A DNA stretch of 64,000 bases from Polytrichum commune (taxonomy: Eukaryota > Streptophyta > Polytrichopsida > Polytrichales > Polytrichaceae): NCBI GenBank assembly GCA_950295325.1, contig OX485807.1, positions 43,740,440-43,804,439 of the forward strand. Reading direction: 5' to 3'. Under the pieces are notes generated by a model, which did no database searches, was not told the DNA's origin, and saw nothing but the letters and a program-made list of their open reading frames with translations. The stretch's first letter is position 1; every line of letters begins with the position of its first letter. This document shows, piece after piece, positions 20,801 to 32,744 of this stretch. The position numbers and the translations under genes are program-made.

Positions 20801-23064
20801 TTGTGGAGAAATGCACAGTATGTTGTATCAAAGCCTTTCAGTTAGACACTTGTACCTTGGGCACTTGAAATTCAGACTATAATTTTATGCAAAGCCATTG
20901 CTTTCTTACTGCATGTATGATGCTTTAAGTGAATATAATGTATTTGTAAATACAATTTTGTCATTGAAGTTGAGTTGCTGTAGATACAAATAGTTTGCTT
21001 AGTCTTTTTGACAGTAAGGATTTATTTTCACAACGTACTCAGGGGTGCAGTTGATTTTGACTTCAGGAATTGGGAGCACAGACTCTTACCCCACTGTTAA
21101 CCCAAAGATCAGCTGCTGTTCCTGGACAACGAAATGATCGGTGGCAACGTATCAGCATGGCTGCCACTAAGCAATGTATCCTTCTATCCAAACTTTCTTT
21201 CATACTACCAGATCTGTCATAATTCCAACTCCTGTGCTTTTGAAGGGTTTTTGCACTATTTTGATACCTGGAGGGTATGGGTATTTGAGGGTATTCTTGT
21301 TTTTGATACCATTTGGGTCTATATACAATCCAAGAACCTTCATATATAGGTAAATTACTCTAGTATGAATATGGTATTAGGATGGTATCAAACCAAATAT
21401 TAACTGGGTTCTTAGGATTCTTTCATCTTGTGGTACCCACCAAGTATCAATATCGGACTGCACATTATAATCTAAATACCAGTTCGGTAGGTTCTTTATA
21501 CCATTATTAATGTTTGTATAAATACCATGCATTCACCTATATACTGGTCCAACATTGATCCTGACCTATGGTTTACTCAGCTAAGAAAGCAATATAATGT
21601 GATAAGCAACTTTTTAATTTATTTATCTATTTATCTATTTATAGGCCAAAGGTTGCGCAGTCTGGACTTGCGTGAACCGACTCGCCTGCAATCCTTGCTC
21701 TCAGAGGTATGGACTTTTCCAATATGCTTTCCTTGTGTGAGATCGCATTTAGGAATTTTTGTTCTTTCTACATTTGCAACAACCAGACCAGATTTGAACA
21801 AGTATTGCTCAATTCTTGAAGTAGTGATCATAGGGTTTAGAGTAGTTGGCCAATTTTTATAAATGAGTCCCTTTTGTTGTTCATATAGTGGATTAGAAGG
21901 GCGCCATGGCATGAAACTCTTAACATGTGTAATGCTCCGATATTTTTGACAATGCTCAGACATGATATGCAGTTCAGTGATTCTTACTATGGTTTAAGTG
22001 ACCTGGTGTTTTTTTTCTGAGAAGTAAGGTCAGTTAATTTACCGATAATTGTTTTGGAGCAGGTCGAGAAGTCAGAGGTAGCTTTTCTTGCTGCTGCAGG
22101 GGCAACGCCATTGGTGCAGGTTTTATTAAAAATGCCAAAGAGACCACAAGGGGGACTTTTGTTGATTGGGCCTGAAGGAGGTGACTTTCAACCTCACAAA
22201 CAACTGAAAGGAGTTTTGTGATGTTAATACTTATGGGCACTTTACACCAAAGCTTGAGGGCTTGTGACCATGGAAAGTTTAATTCTCTCTTTCGTGGAAA
22301 ATGCCGAGACCATCCTGCTTCACTTTACACTAGAGCTTGAGGGCCTCAGGGACCAAGTACGTTTGAATGATGAACAAACCTACGTGGAGTCCTACATGGT
22401 AAGCAATGGAAAATGTTGCATGGTCTACTGGGTTAACTTGTGACAAGCTCACCTCGGAGAGGTGGGTCTAACACAAAACTGGGAGACCATGGCACTTAAG
22501 AATCTCACCACCCAAGATCTATTATAACTTTTTCGTGTGCAAAGGCCCACATGAATAGGATGGTAATGAAAGAGCATTTTAGTCAAGAGCCTGGTTGCAG
22601 ACGTGTTCACACTACACTTAGAAGGCCCGCGACCACAGAAAACTTAATTTCAATTTGATATGGTATAGCCATTGGATGCGCTTCAAGGGCCCTCACAATT
22701 TCATGGTCACGGCCCTTGGCCATAGTATATTGTGGTATTAAGTCGAAGACATAGAATCTGCATCAGATACAAAAGGGCTTGGAAACTGAGTTCTTGATGA
22801 TGGAAAGATCTACTTGATGTATATTTTGCACTAGGCTACAATGACACCGTATTTTACCTCAGAAATGTTTTGATTACTATACTGGTAATGAGTTGGAGCT
22901 GTTGGTCTTGTGCAGATTTCACATCAGAAGAATTGGAGTCACTGATCAAAGCAGGGGCAGTACCTGTAGGATTGGGCCAAAGGCGTCTACGAGTTGAAAC
23001 AGCGGCTATTGCCATTCTTTCAACAGTCATGCTCATGGAAGATAGCATTTCATCAGATTCATAA
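17817..23064 (+). CDS. Plastid/organellar RsmE-type 16S rRNA (uracil-N3) methyltransferase
   Basis: Nine exons: 17817-18032, 18837-18935, 19106-19179, 19837-19979, 20771-20817, 21067-21175, 21645-21706, 22063-22180, 22916-23064. Phases close to give 338 residues. RsmE is a SPOUT methyltransferase that uses SAM to methylate N3 of the uridine equivalent to E. coli U1498 in small-subunit rRNA. The first ~80 residues look like a transit peptide (Ser, Arg, Ala and few acidic residues after MAVHNVATWS), pointing to plastid or mitochondrion. Then comes the PUA-like RNA-binding domain (GDEFWHMTRVLRLNVDDR, IELFDGKGG), then the SPOUT knot with KGGRADWLVEKCTELG, AATKQCQRLR, the SAM-loop GLLLIGPEGDFTSEE and the C-terminal LGQRRLRVETAAIAIL. 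No essential motif is missing. Start ATG 17817 is the first Met giving a plausible targeting peptide. Exon 3 uses a TAG acceptor at 19105. The introns carry local duplications and a family-D repeat. Confidence 0.93.
18105..18830 (+). repeat. Threefold local repeat (~250-270 bp) inside RsmE intron 1
   Basis: Units start near 18113, 18389 and 18640, each with 'acaaggatgaga', 'taggcagaa.cttggat', 'caacttcttga' and 'attctgact'. The third unit runs into the real acceptor of exon 2 ('ccccctcctcag'). The second unit carries the same site as 'ccccctcctcat', so its acceptor is lost. Confidence 0.85.
19160..19490 (+). repeat. Tandem duplication (~166 bp) covering the exon 3 tail of RsmE
   Basis: The block 'ttaggttgaatgttg(g)atgac' at the end of exon 3, followed by 'cttagacag', 'cagcttcttgttt' and 'atgcttagtta', recurs at 19326 and downstream within intron 3. 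The downstream copy has lost the donor, so it is a non-functional exon fragment. Confidence 0.8.
22224..22735. mobile_element. Family-D MITE-like element in RsmE intron 8
   Basis: Begins 'tgggcactttacacc' after TTA and shares ordered blocks with 56850-57270: 'gcttgagg', 'aacacaaaa.tggaagaccatggcact', 'tcacactacactt', 'caatttcatggtcacggc'. The start resembles the PIF/Harbinger-like termini at 16780 and 26122. The right boundary is unclear. Confidence 0.55.
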
Positions 23065-23924
23065 CCAGTGTACAACGGAAACTAAAATTGGTTATTCTTA
23101 TTTGCTCTCTTCTGCATGTTTGAGATGTTTTGGTGGCTGACTTTCTCTCTTATAAGGTATTATCATCTCTGCTCATGTTCATCTTCTTGTTGATCCTTGA
23201 ACTGCTCAAGGGGGACCTAGTTGTCAGTCACAATAAAAAAGATACACCATTGACATCCTAAGAATGCAATTATGGAGGGGAACAGATATGTCAAACCCTC
23301 TGTCCTATGGGTAATTTATAGCTGGAATTTTTTCTTCAACAGTATTTGTTGGTGACAGGGGGATATTTTGTTTTGCATGTAGTTTCCACTTGTGATTCAA
23401 GCAGTCTCAACCAATGAGGCCATGATGCGTGGTAATATTTGGGGTTGGAATAGATAGACTTTACAACAATCCTCAGCTCCTTTGCCCATCCCAGGCCCTT
23501 TACTGAGTTAGCAGTCTCTCTTCGGTGCTTTTTGAAGAGTGTCAAGTCTCTCAATCTATAAAATTCAATTAAACAGGACCCACTGGCAAATTGAGAACTG
23601 AAAATTCAGAAGTATTCCTTGTGTACTTGTGTGTAGTTTCCAAATTTCTTGACAGGTGGAAGGTGAACTCTTGAACTTTTGAGGTTTGTTTTTATTGTTT
23701 TTATTTTTTATTTTTTTCGGTTAAGACAAGTGAACCACTTTATTCATTGTTTGGAAAAAATCAAAGCCACTGGGGCTTGGGCAATCATGGTGGAACCAAA
23801 ACAACCCCAAGAAAGGTAAGATGCCTAAACATGTAATACTAGCATGCATTCGGCGTCTTAATGTTCTGCTAGATCTTGTAGCAAATGCAATCTTGGGTTT
23901 TGTGACTGTCAGATTACTACATAA
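23065..23924. other. 3' flank of RsmE; no gene seen
   Basis: Contains probable 3' UTR and AT-rich flank with T-runs near 23690-23720. No recognisable coding frame on either strand. Confidence 0.4.
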
Positions 23925-24297
23925 ATTTGATTTAGTGTCACCAATTCTAATTGTCTTGCTCAATACTAATTGGAAACTGCAGTATAGTGTCACCAACACT
24001 ATATGTTAACCCAACATGATTTGTCATTCCTTAGTAATTTTTTTGTGGAGATTATAGATTTACAGTTGCAATTACTGTCACTTTACGAAGTGATTTGTCA
24101 TCCAAATTTCAATCATCCATGACAATATTTCATCACAAGTTGCTGACAAGAAGAAGGTAGGGTTTTTGGTGAAGGGATGAACTCATCCATCATTCATGAC
24201 AGTATTCGTAAACTTATTCATAAGAAGTGTCATCCAAAAAGTGACCATAGTGACATAAAACACCATTAAATGCTAAATACCATATTTAGTGTAGTTC
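23925..24297. mobile_element. Family-B MITE-like element (copy 2)
   Basis: Ends with 'catatttagtgtag' at about 24297 and begins near 'gatttagtgtcacc'. Inside it shares 'tgtcttgctcaatact', 'caatcatccatgacaatatttcatcac' type segments and 'gaagtgtcat' with the other three copies. Noncoding. Confidence 0.7.
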
Positions 24298-24363
24298 AAA
24301 GAGCTTAGGATTATTCATTGAACTTTGAGCATTATAATTTTATACATGGTTGAATACAACCTC

Positions 24364-24600
24364 ACACTTTTAGGAGTGCATACGGGTCACCAACAACTTC
24401 CAGCTTCTAAATGGGACTTGCATGATGTGATGGTAGCGAATTAAGCAAGTGCAGTGCATGCGATGTCTAGCTGAATGTCATACGGACATCAGCAGCTAAG
24501 TCCATTACCTTGTAATAAAGCATATATGGATTGGTTGAGGAATCGTCTCATCCAGTTAGCAAATGCAAATCACCAAAGTTGTCATTTCTAGTTTTAAAAT
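24364..24600 (+). repeat. Direct repeat pair, left copy
   Basis: A ~240-bp segment from 'cctcacacttttaggagtgcat' to 'gttttaaaattgga' is repeated at 25143-25385 in the same orientation with a few indels. No TG...CA ends were recognised, so calling them LTRs is not justified. Confidence 0.8.
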
Positions 24601-24949
24601 TGGAGTTGATTTCATTTCACAATGGACTCTTTGAGGGACATTCCCAGGCATGGAGAATTTACTATTCCCTCAAATAATATGGACTACACTAATTCCGGAT
24701 CTTTAAACTTGATTCTTATATTAGATCAACTAAAACAATTACTCACAATTGCACATTATTCGAGGGCTTCTATGTTGAATGAATGAGAGGTACACTTGTA
24801 TGCAATAATTTCCTCTTGTCATTGCCAATTGAAAGTCATAGCTCTATGTCAGTCATGTTTTCTAAGGAAAATTTGCAAAATTGAGATTTTAAAAATAAAA
24901 TTTCATCTCATGTCATTTTCCATGTATGAAATCGCCAAAAAATCCAAAA

Positions 24950-25140
24950 TTTTGGCTCCAAGAACAAATACCAAAAAGGCATATGTTTTAAAAAAGACTA
25001 AAACACATGACAACACATGACAAACTGTTGTAGGTTCAATGTTCAACATAATTGAGGGGACCTATATGACCATTTAATGAGCATGGGAATCCTCACTTTG
25101 AAAATGAATAAGATAAGCACTGAAAATTACGAGGAAAGCG
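24950..25140 (+). repeat. Dispersed repeat family A, partial copy
   Basis: Carries 'ttggctccaagaacaaatac', 'gttcaacataattg', 'tttaatgagcatggga' and 'aatgaataagata' in family order. It lies directly before the right copy of the direct repeat pair. Confidence 0.65.
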
Positions 25141-25142
25141 AG

Positions 25143-25385
25143 AACCTCACTTTTAGGAGTGCATGTGGGCCACCAACAACTTCCGGCTTCTAAATCTTGT
25201 TGGGACTTGCATGATGTGATGGTAGTGAATTTAAGCAAGTGCAGTGCATGCAGTGTCTAGCAAACAACAACTAAGCCTATCACCTTGTTATAAAGCACAT
25301 ATGGATCGGTTGGGGAATCGTCTCATCCAATTAGCAAATGCAAATCACCAAGGTTGTCATTTCAGGTTTTAAAATTGGATTTGAG
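25143..25385 (+). repeat. Direct repeat pair, right copy
   Basis: Matches 24364-24600 in order and orientation; see that entry. Between the two copies lie about 540 bp including a family-A fragment. Confidence 0.8.
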
Positions 25386-25469
25386 ATGCCAAACTTATAG
25401 GAGGCCAAAGAGGAGATTTTTTGTTTGACGAAACCCTCATGTGGTGATAGAGTTTGTTTAGGTGATCAC

Positions 25470-25660
25470 ATAGGTCCTCATACTTGTGCTCAACTATGTT
25501 TTCTATTGAACCTAGAATGATGTCCAGAGTTTGAACATAATATCCATATTTTCATCTTAACACATGTCTTACTGGTGTCCGTTCTTAAACAACGAGACTC
25601 CAATATAGGTGTCCAATTAAGAAGAGTGACCACTTACCACGAACACCCTTAGTGCCAAGC
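25470..25660 (-). repeat. Dispersed repeat family A, partial copy
   Basis: Reverse-strand fragment: 'attgaacctagaatg', 'acacatgtcttactggtgtc', 'ataggtgtccaattaag', as at 41105-41285. Confidence 0.6.
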
Positions 25661-26121
25661 AAGACTAGCTAGGTGCAAAGCTCACTCTGATCTATCTAGC
25701 TCAGTGTCTGCACCACGAACTCTGAGATTTGCAATTGCTAAGTTCCATCTTCATGGTCCCATCAAGAAGGAATTTCTATAGTTGTAATTACATTGCACAT
25801 TGTCAAATGTCTTTAAGGTGAGTTAGATCACTATATTCGGTAATCGGAGACTTTTTCATGATTTTGAGGCTATTTAAGAATATAGTGTTTCAAATGAAGA
25901 ACAAGAAAAACACAAGAATATATTCAATGTGACTTAATAAAGTGATTTGCATGGGCCGCACTAACCAATTTGGCACAAATACATGTCATCACAATAAGAA
26001 ATTAAACTAGATATTCAACCTTTTTCATCTATTTTTAGACTTTCCAAAGTCTCTAATTAACAAATATAGTGATTTAGTATTTTGTTGAGGAAGGTGTAGA
26101 CGATCGACCTAGGGGCCCTAA

Positions 26122-26606
26122 GGGGCGCTTCACACTATGGCCGAAGGTCGAGAGGCCATTGATTTTCACCAATCAAATTGCAAAAAACCAAGAGTTCAGC
26201 CTCTCGACCCTTCACACTATGGCCAAAGTCCAAAGGCCGTCGCACTATAAAATGATTGTTTTTTGAAGAAGGCGACGGACTCTTGAAGGAAGTTTGGATC
26301 AGACGGGAATGGAAATCCAAACTATGGTCGAGAGGCCGTCAATTTTTTTTCATTAAAAAATCAACCATTAACAAAATCTTGGCCGTTAGATTGAAGGGAC
26401 TATTTTGAGCAAGGAATAAAGTGGGATGCTCCTTTGAGTTTGGACTTTGGGCTTGGCCTTTGGTGGCTTCACATTATGCCCGACCGAAGGCTCCACTTAT
26501 TATATTTTATTGACTATTTTCAGCCCATTTCTTTGGACTCTCAACAAAGTTTGGCCACTCCATCCCATGGCCTCTCGACTTGGATGGCCATAGTGTGAAG
26601 CGGCTC
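26122..26606. mobile_element. PIF/Harbinger-like MITE with TAA target duplication
   Basis: The left end GGGGCGCTTCACACTATGGC matches the reverse complement of the right end (GAGCCGCTTCACACTATGGC). It is flanked by TAA at 26119-26121 and 26607-26609. It is 485 bp without coding capacity. Internal sub-terminal repeats of 'ggtcgagaggcc' also occur. Terminus type is shared with 16780-17293. Confidence 0.85.
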
Positions 26607-26609
26607 TAA

Positions 26610-27436
26610 AAGTGCATATGACTTTCAGTAGTGCTGCCATCTACCTCAGTCCTAGATACTGAAAAGAGGTACTAATGAAGTTCAAGACTCATGATTCAAT
26701 ATCATTTTGAAATTAAAGTGAATGGAAGAGAGAGAGGGATAGGCTTTATAAGGTTTAATTTAGAAAGAGGACAAGCTTCATAAGTCGAGTAATGGTATAC
26801 ATCCAACTTGAAGAATGGCATTGTAGGTATTGACTTTCACTTCTATAAGACTATGAATTTCATATAATTCATAGCCATAAATTTTCTTGTCATGATGTTG
26901 AAGTAACTCTTAAATATGTAATGCTTCTAGAAAATATTTTAGTAGCTCCAAACCACGTTCTAATTAAAGACATCGATGCCTTGACTGCTATTACCGCCCG
27001 AATAATGTTGGCCCAACTCATTGGGATCCTCCTATTGGTGTACTCTATAATATGGTGAACAAGGTTTATAATCTCGGTAAGACAACATAATTCACATCAA
27101 TTGTTGTCGCATTCTTCCTTGTTGGAGTTTTCATGTTCCTACACTTTCTATTTATTTTGTTTTGGCATTGAGGAAGTTTGGTTTCGAATTTAAGAAGTAC
27201 GTGATCCATAACACTTTGAGCTGAGTGTTAACTAAATAATAGTATGAGGAGATGATGCCCTCCCTCCCATGTCAAGCTTCCCCCAATCTTAAAATTTAGG
27301 GGACCTCTTCAACATTAGTTGAAGCAAGACTTCATCAAGTGTCTTCGGACAATGCACCCCGATGACAACAATTAAAGCAATGGGAAATTTGAGGTGAGTT
27401 CTATAGATATACGAGTAACGTATCTTAAAACATAGT
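26610..27436. other. Intergenic; nothing recognised
   Basis: AT-rich. Short frames only, no domain signature, no inverted-repeat boundary noticed. Confidence 0.4.
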
Positions 27437-27441
27437 GGTTC

Positions 27442-28415
27442 TGTCGCGCACCTCTCCATGAGGAGTGCCCGAAACACCATGGGCACAAGGGGGACCCCGG
27501 AGTGACACCCGGGACTTGTGGCGCCGTTGGTGAGAGGGCCCAAGTGATCCTAGTGTGGGTGAGGGCCCCGGGCGTTGGGAACGCCTCCCACCCACGAAGA
27601 CTAGGAGGCACAAGGGTAAGGCCATAAGTTATGCGTAGCTCATGGCGTGGTGAGTCTAGAAAGCTCAAGAACACATCAATCGGAGGTGTGAGCTAGGAGT
27701 TATGGCCATTTGAGTGGGGCGCTGTCCCGGGACAGCGCCCTGGTACAGCAGTGCCTGGGAGTGATTCCCGGGACTGCCAAGGTTCAAACAGGCATAACTT
27801 CCTCAATACTTGCCCGAATGGGGCAAGTGAGGAGTCCATCGGCATCTACGTGAAGCGTAGATGAAGATGGAGTGGTTGGTTGTTATGATCAGACATCATA
27901 CAAGGAAGTTATGATGGTCTGAAGCTGCTGGGAGGTTCTAGGCCCAGCAGTTAAAGGAAAATGTCCACTTAGCCCCAACTCTTGGTAGAGAGACAAGAGG
28001 TTGGTTGACGGTGGGGTAGGGGCCCCGCGTGAAGTCCTAGAGGCTTATATGGGTGAGGTGGTGTGGCCTCACCCACCCAAGGCCGAACGGCAAGGCCTCC
28101 ATGGGCTTTGGCCTATTGTGAGGCCATAGTTGCCTAGTATGGTGCGGGTTGTTGTAGTGTTGCTCCGGCAACGCGATGATCAACATAGGATTGGACTTCC
28201 ATGGATGGAAGTCCACATTGGGGAAATGGGTTACCGATTAAGGGGTGAGTCCCGAAAGCAAAGTAGGAGGGTTGGTTCCCTCCTATGAACTATTGGTCTG
28301 GGGTAAGAGGAGCTATCCATTAGCATGGCGGAATGCAAAGGGTTAGCGCTCGTAACCTTTGCTAGAATCGAAAATTGGCAAGATGGTCAAGGGGGGGCTA
28401 GCAAGGGTTGCGACA
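27442..28415 (-). mobile_element. Solo LTR (974 bp) with 5-bp target duplication GGTTC
   Basis: Bounded by TGTCGCGC at the left and TTGCGACA at the right, which gives the TG...CA ends and a 6-bp TGTCGC/GCGACA terminal inverted repeat. Flanked by GGTTC at 27437-27441 and GGTTC at 28416-28420. GC-rich compared with its surroundings. A TATA-like box ATATAAGCC lies on the minus strand at 28043-28051, setting the orientation. No gag-pol frame is attached, so it is a solo LTR left by recombination between the two LTRs. A diverged copy lies in opposite orientation at 50946. Confidence 0.92.
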
Positions 28416-28613
28416 GGTTCCAAGGACAATTGTTCAATATATTTGTGAACAGTGACATGGGACACAAAAATACAACCAGATAAATGTGAATAATGACATT
28501 GGATACAAGAATACAACCTATAGCTAAGTACATATGTATTCACATACTTTGAGAAGCAATGTGATTGAAACACCAATTTGAATTTTTATTTTTCATTAAT
28601 GACACGTGTTTAT

Positions 28614-29109
28614 CCCAGGGAGTGCACTATTCATTAAAACCAAGCATCACGTGCGTGCATGCCCCTTATTAAAATACCCTTGTATACATTTTATTTTTGC
28701 TAAAATCAAGCAATATACTTACAAATCTCATTGCTTCAAAATACATTTCCATACATACACAAGGGTCCAAAAATAAATACAGAAATTGTATATAACATGT
28801 GTACAAATGTTTGGAAATGCAAAAATATGGCCCTATTATATGTATAATATCAAATCATAGATTTTTAGGTATAAAGTCGTTACTTAGTGGATGAAAAAAC
28901 ACATGATTCTTGGTCCAGGTCTGACTTGAACGCGTAAACGCGTAAATGCGTACTTTACATATATTTTTCTATAGCCTCATGTATATCTACTTCTTGCTTA
29001 ATAGCAATATGTCTCTTGTACGTACATTTTGTACATGCTTGTTTTAAATAATACCCCTTTTGTGCACCCACGTGTATAAATACAGTACTTGAATAGTGCA
29101 CTCCCTGGG
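28614..29109. mobile_element. hAT-like MITE with 8-bp target duplication GTGTTTAT
   Basis: The left end CCCAGGGAGTGCACTATTCA is matched exactly by the reverse complement of the right end. The 8 bp on both sides, 28606-28613 and 29110-29117, are both GTGTTTAT. The 8-bp duplication and CAGGG-type terminus are typical of hAT elements. It is 496 bp with no transposase. Sub-terminal 'cacgtg' motifs occur near both ends. Confidence 0.9.
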
Positions 29110-29117
29110 GTGTTTAT

Positions 29118-32100
29118 GTCAAGGGCTAGTTCATGCTAGGATCCAATGATATAGTTTCATGTATATATGTATAATTTGATTATGTCCAAAAGTCATGCAG
29201 AAATCTAGAATTGTGTAATACCATAGCAGTGACCCGTGTTCCTAAATAAATAATTATAAATAAAAAATATGAAAACTTTCCAAAATCTTGGAGCCATGAA
29301 GATAAACAATAATTATGTATAGGCTTGGATGATTGAACCTTTTGATGTACGAGCAACGAACTAAATGCAATGTTGTGTTTTCTTAGTCTGATTTAGAGGA
29401 TGAATTTTAAATTCAATTCACTTTTGAACTTTGGGTGGAATTCTTAAAATAATTTACTTCAATTTTATGAAATGCTACCATCCATTTTTTTGTCATTTCA
29501 ATTTTGTCAAACCATTTTTTTTGTCATTTCAATACCTCACTTCTACAGTGCCTAGTTTCAAGGTTGCTAATGGGATACCTCGATTTTCTATGGATTTAAG
29601 TCAATGATCTTGTTAAAGCCAACAAATCCAACTTGATAAAAACACAGCCAACTGAGGATTTCTGCAAGACTTCCCCAACACTAATGTCTTGGAAATCATG
29701 TTTTTGTAAATTGCATCAGGCACTGCAAGCTTGACTGCCATTACCTCACCTATAGCGGCACAATTCTCATCTACATGGGAACTATAAACGACTTGGTGAA
29801 ATGTTGTGGAGCTGCACAACTTTCCACCTACAACAACTCAAGCTATCGTTTATGGGTCATAATCTGTCTGTTCATGGACAACAACCAGATTTTATGGCTG
29901 AAACGGGAGCCTTATGTGGATCGAAAAGCACATGGAAGACTTGCTCTTCACTTGGATGAGCAACTACTTATGATAAAATATATACAACATGAAGAGGAAG
30001 AAGCAAGTTGTAACGCACAAGAGCAATTCTCAAAATGTCATTTTTGGAGCTCCATATATTTGTAAGATGAGGGGATACTATACGATTAGAGTGGGTAGGC
30101 CAGGACATCAATTGGGTTTTGAGCCACACTCATTAGACTTTCAAAATAACCCAAGAAAAAAGTTCCTCTCTCTCCTGCTCGAGACACACTGTGGACATAA
30201 CATTGGAAAATTTTAAAGTATATTGGACAAATTAAACGAAAAAAAAGAAAAAAAGACAAAATGGGATCATGTAAGCCTTAACCATATTGCTTACCCTCAT
30301 ATATGGACACAGATAACATAGGCATTTAGATGTGATCGTGTTATAATAGGACCAAGTACCCTTAAATTTTTTTTGAGGTTTGGTAACCCTTATGTGCGGC
30401 ATAGCCCTCAGTTAATGTTAGATCTTCTCTGAAACATTACTTGTGAGTGTGGGCAGTTTCAGTAACTCATTGTTCTGTTCAGGGACACATTTCTTCATCC
30501 ACAAGGCCTCACAGAACAGAAAACTCCAGGAATAATAAAGAAATTATTACTTGATCAAGACATAAACGCTAAAAGCACTCTTGAACGTCTTCATAACTAT
30601 GAGGTCTTCGTAACTATGAGATTAAGCGGCACATGTTCATCAATGTTGTCCAGTACGTTAATCCAAATGGAATCAAAATATGACAGTAACTTGATTCCAT
30701 AAGATCTCTCACACCTATTACATATGCATCTTGGGCCAGCTGAAGTTGTAGAAAGTGTCTGGGAATTCTTGGATTACTATGAATTATAACTAACAATCGC
30801 TGGTTCAACTGTGGCAAATGCACTACAATGTGAACTACGATTGAATACTGCTCAAGCATACAAATAATCCCGGTTGTGCTTGTCTGTTGCATGCGATCTG
30901 CAACAGTTTGTATTCAGTCATGGTCTTGCTCCATTCTTGAATATATATGAATTTCTGCAACTCACATAACAATACTCAGCGACATGGGCCTTCACAATAT
31001 AACAGTGGGATGCTTGAGAGCTCCGTCTGAATTTGAGTCTCCCTGCGTAGTAGTTCGAACGTCCCACTGTTATATTCCAAGAGCCCACGTAACGAGAGTT
31101 GAAACGTCGAGTAATGTTATGCATCCTGTTCCAAGTCAACCAAAACATTAATCTACATGTCATCAAGAAATGTAGAGATGCATCACAATTAGCATTGCCA
31201 AGCTTTCACAAGGATCATCGTTTCTTATAATATGATCATGTCAGCTCTTCCAGTCGCTTTATACAACTGGTTGGTTGTTTACAAGAGAAGGAAAAAACGT
31301 CGGATTCTTACAAGTACCGATGTGAATGTGAGTTTGTTTTTCTTATGCTAATCATGTTGTTCTAGGGTGCAAGAATCAAGGTATGGCCTTCCTTTTCAGA
31401 GGTGGGCTCGGATTGCTTACACTTATTTCACTCCACCAATATTATACCTTATGGTACTTATTCTCATGATAAATAACATAGAGTGTGTCTTAAACCTAAT
31501 TACACAATCCCCAATTGTGTCTTAAAGCCCTTCCGATAGCATCCTCAAGGGTCAATTTGCACAAATGAATTCATATTTCACCTATTGTCATAACATATAA
31601 TCCCAATCTAAAAGTAGTCATGAAAAAATCATAGAAAATTTGACCCATTAGTTGAAATAATAAAAGCTAGGGGATGGAACACTAATGCTATCATAGTCAA
31701 GATTGTTGCAAGAGTAAGAGATCCACTTTGCAAATGTCCAAATATTTTTTTAAAAGAAAACTAAATATCTCCTCATCTTTTAATACAAGAAAAGCTAGTG
31801 TGATCCCCATACTAGTTTTCCATAAAAGTATAAAAGTAAAATATCTTATGTACCTAGTCTTAAACAAAAACTAAGCTTTATATGAACCAAGCCCTAGTAA
31901 ACCTCCTGAACAACCAAAATGGGTGGGACTCACACAATACCATCTTGTCATATCACATGCCATTTGAGAGTCACCTTCCTTATTAATCAACATTGAAGCT
32001 TGATCATTAGAAACAAGCAAGTGTCAAGGTCAAAAGTGTCACAAGCCTGTCCACTTTGGGTGATTTACCACCTCAAAATACATGTGGTTAAATAAATTGG

Positions 32101-32744
32101 ACAAAAAACCAATATTGAAGAGAAATTTAACTAAGTCCAAGTCCATGTGTATAACATACTAAAATTTTATTATAGGATCCTATAATAAGATTGTATGGTA
32201 ATATTCTCCGATAGAATATGTAGAGTTGATTATGATGATATTATAGTGGTTTTTGTGATTATCCTTCATTATTCAATATTTATTTTTATAGATTCAACAT
32301 CAAAAACATTAAATGGTTGATTTTTTCCATCATATTTCAATAGCATAACATTTAAGTAAGCAACGGGGATTCAAATGTCTTCCATAAAATTTAATTATAT
32401 CAAAAGTGTATTGATGCATCCGCCCATAGAATGGACACAACCAAATAGACCCTATTTACTTAAATTACCATATAAAGCCTAGAGAAGGGAAGGCTCTTGT
32501 TTGCACTTAGCCTATCAAGTTGTGATCATAGCAGCCCTATAGGTACTCAATGCATACTACAATTAATGGCATGGTAACACGTGTCCATTGCCAAACGGAA
32601 TGGTCATGCCATGGCATGGATATCAATTACAACCCGGATAATGTGCTTTCTTGAGACTAGGCATGTCATCAAAATCACTCTTGTCATGAATATTATAGAG
32701 AAGCCTTAAGCAGTTACTTTTCTTAATCAAACACCTATATTAAA
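29118..32744. other. Intergenic; no gene recognised
   Basis: Several open frames under 100 codons on both strands without family resemblance or splice support. A local inverted pair near 30998-31010 and 31057-31072 ('caatataacagtggga' / 'tcccactgttatattcc') could form a hairpin of about 75 bp. Confidence 0.4.

Noticed and set aside
25143-25385. Long terminal repeats of a retrotransposon
   Set aside because: No TG...CA ends or target duplication were seen at either copy, so only a direct repeat is claimed.
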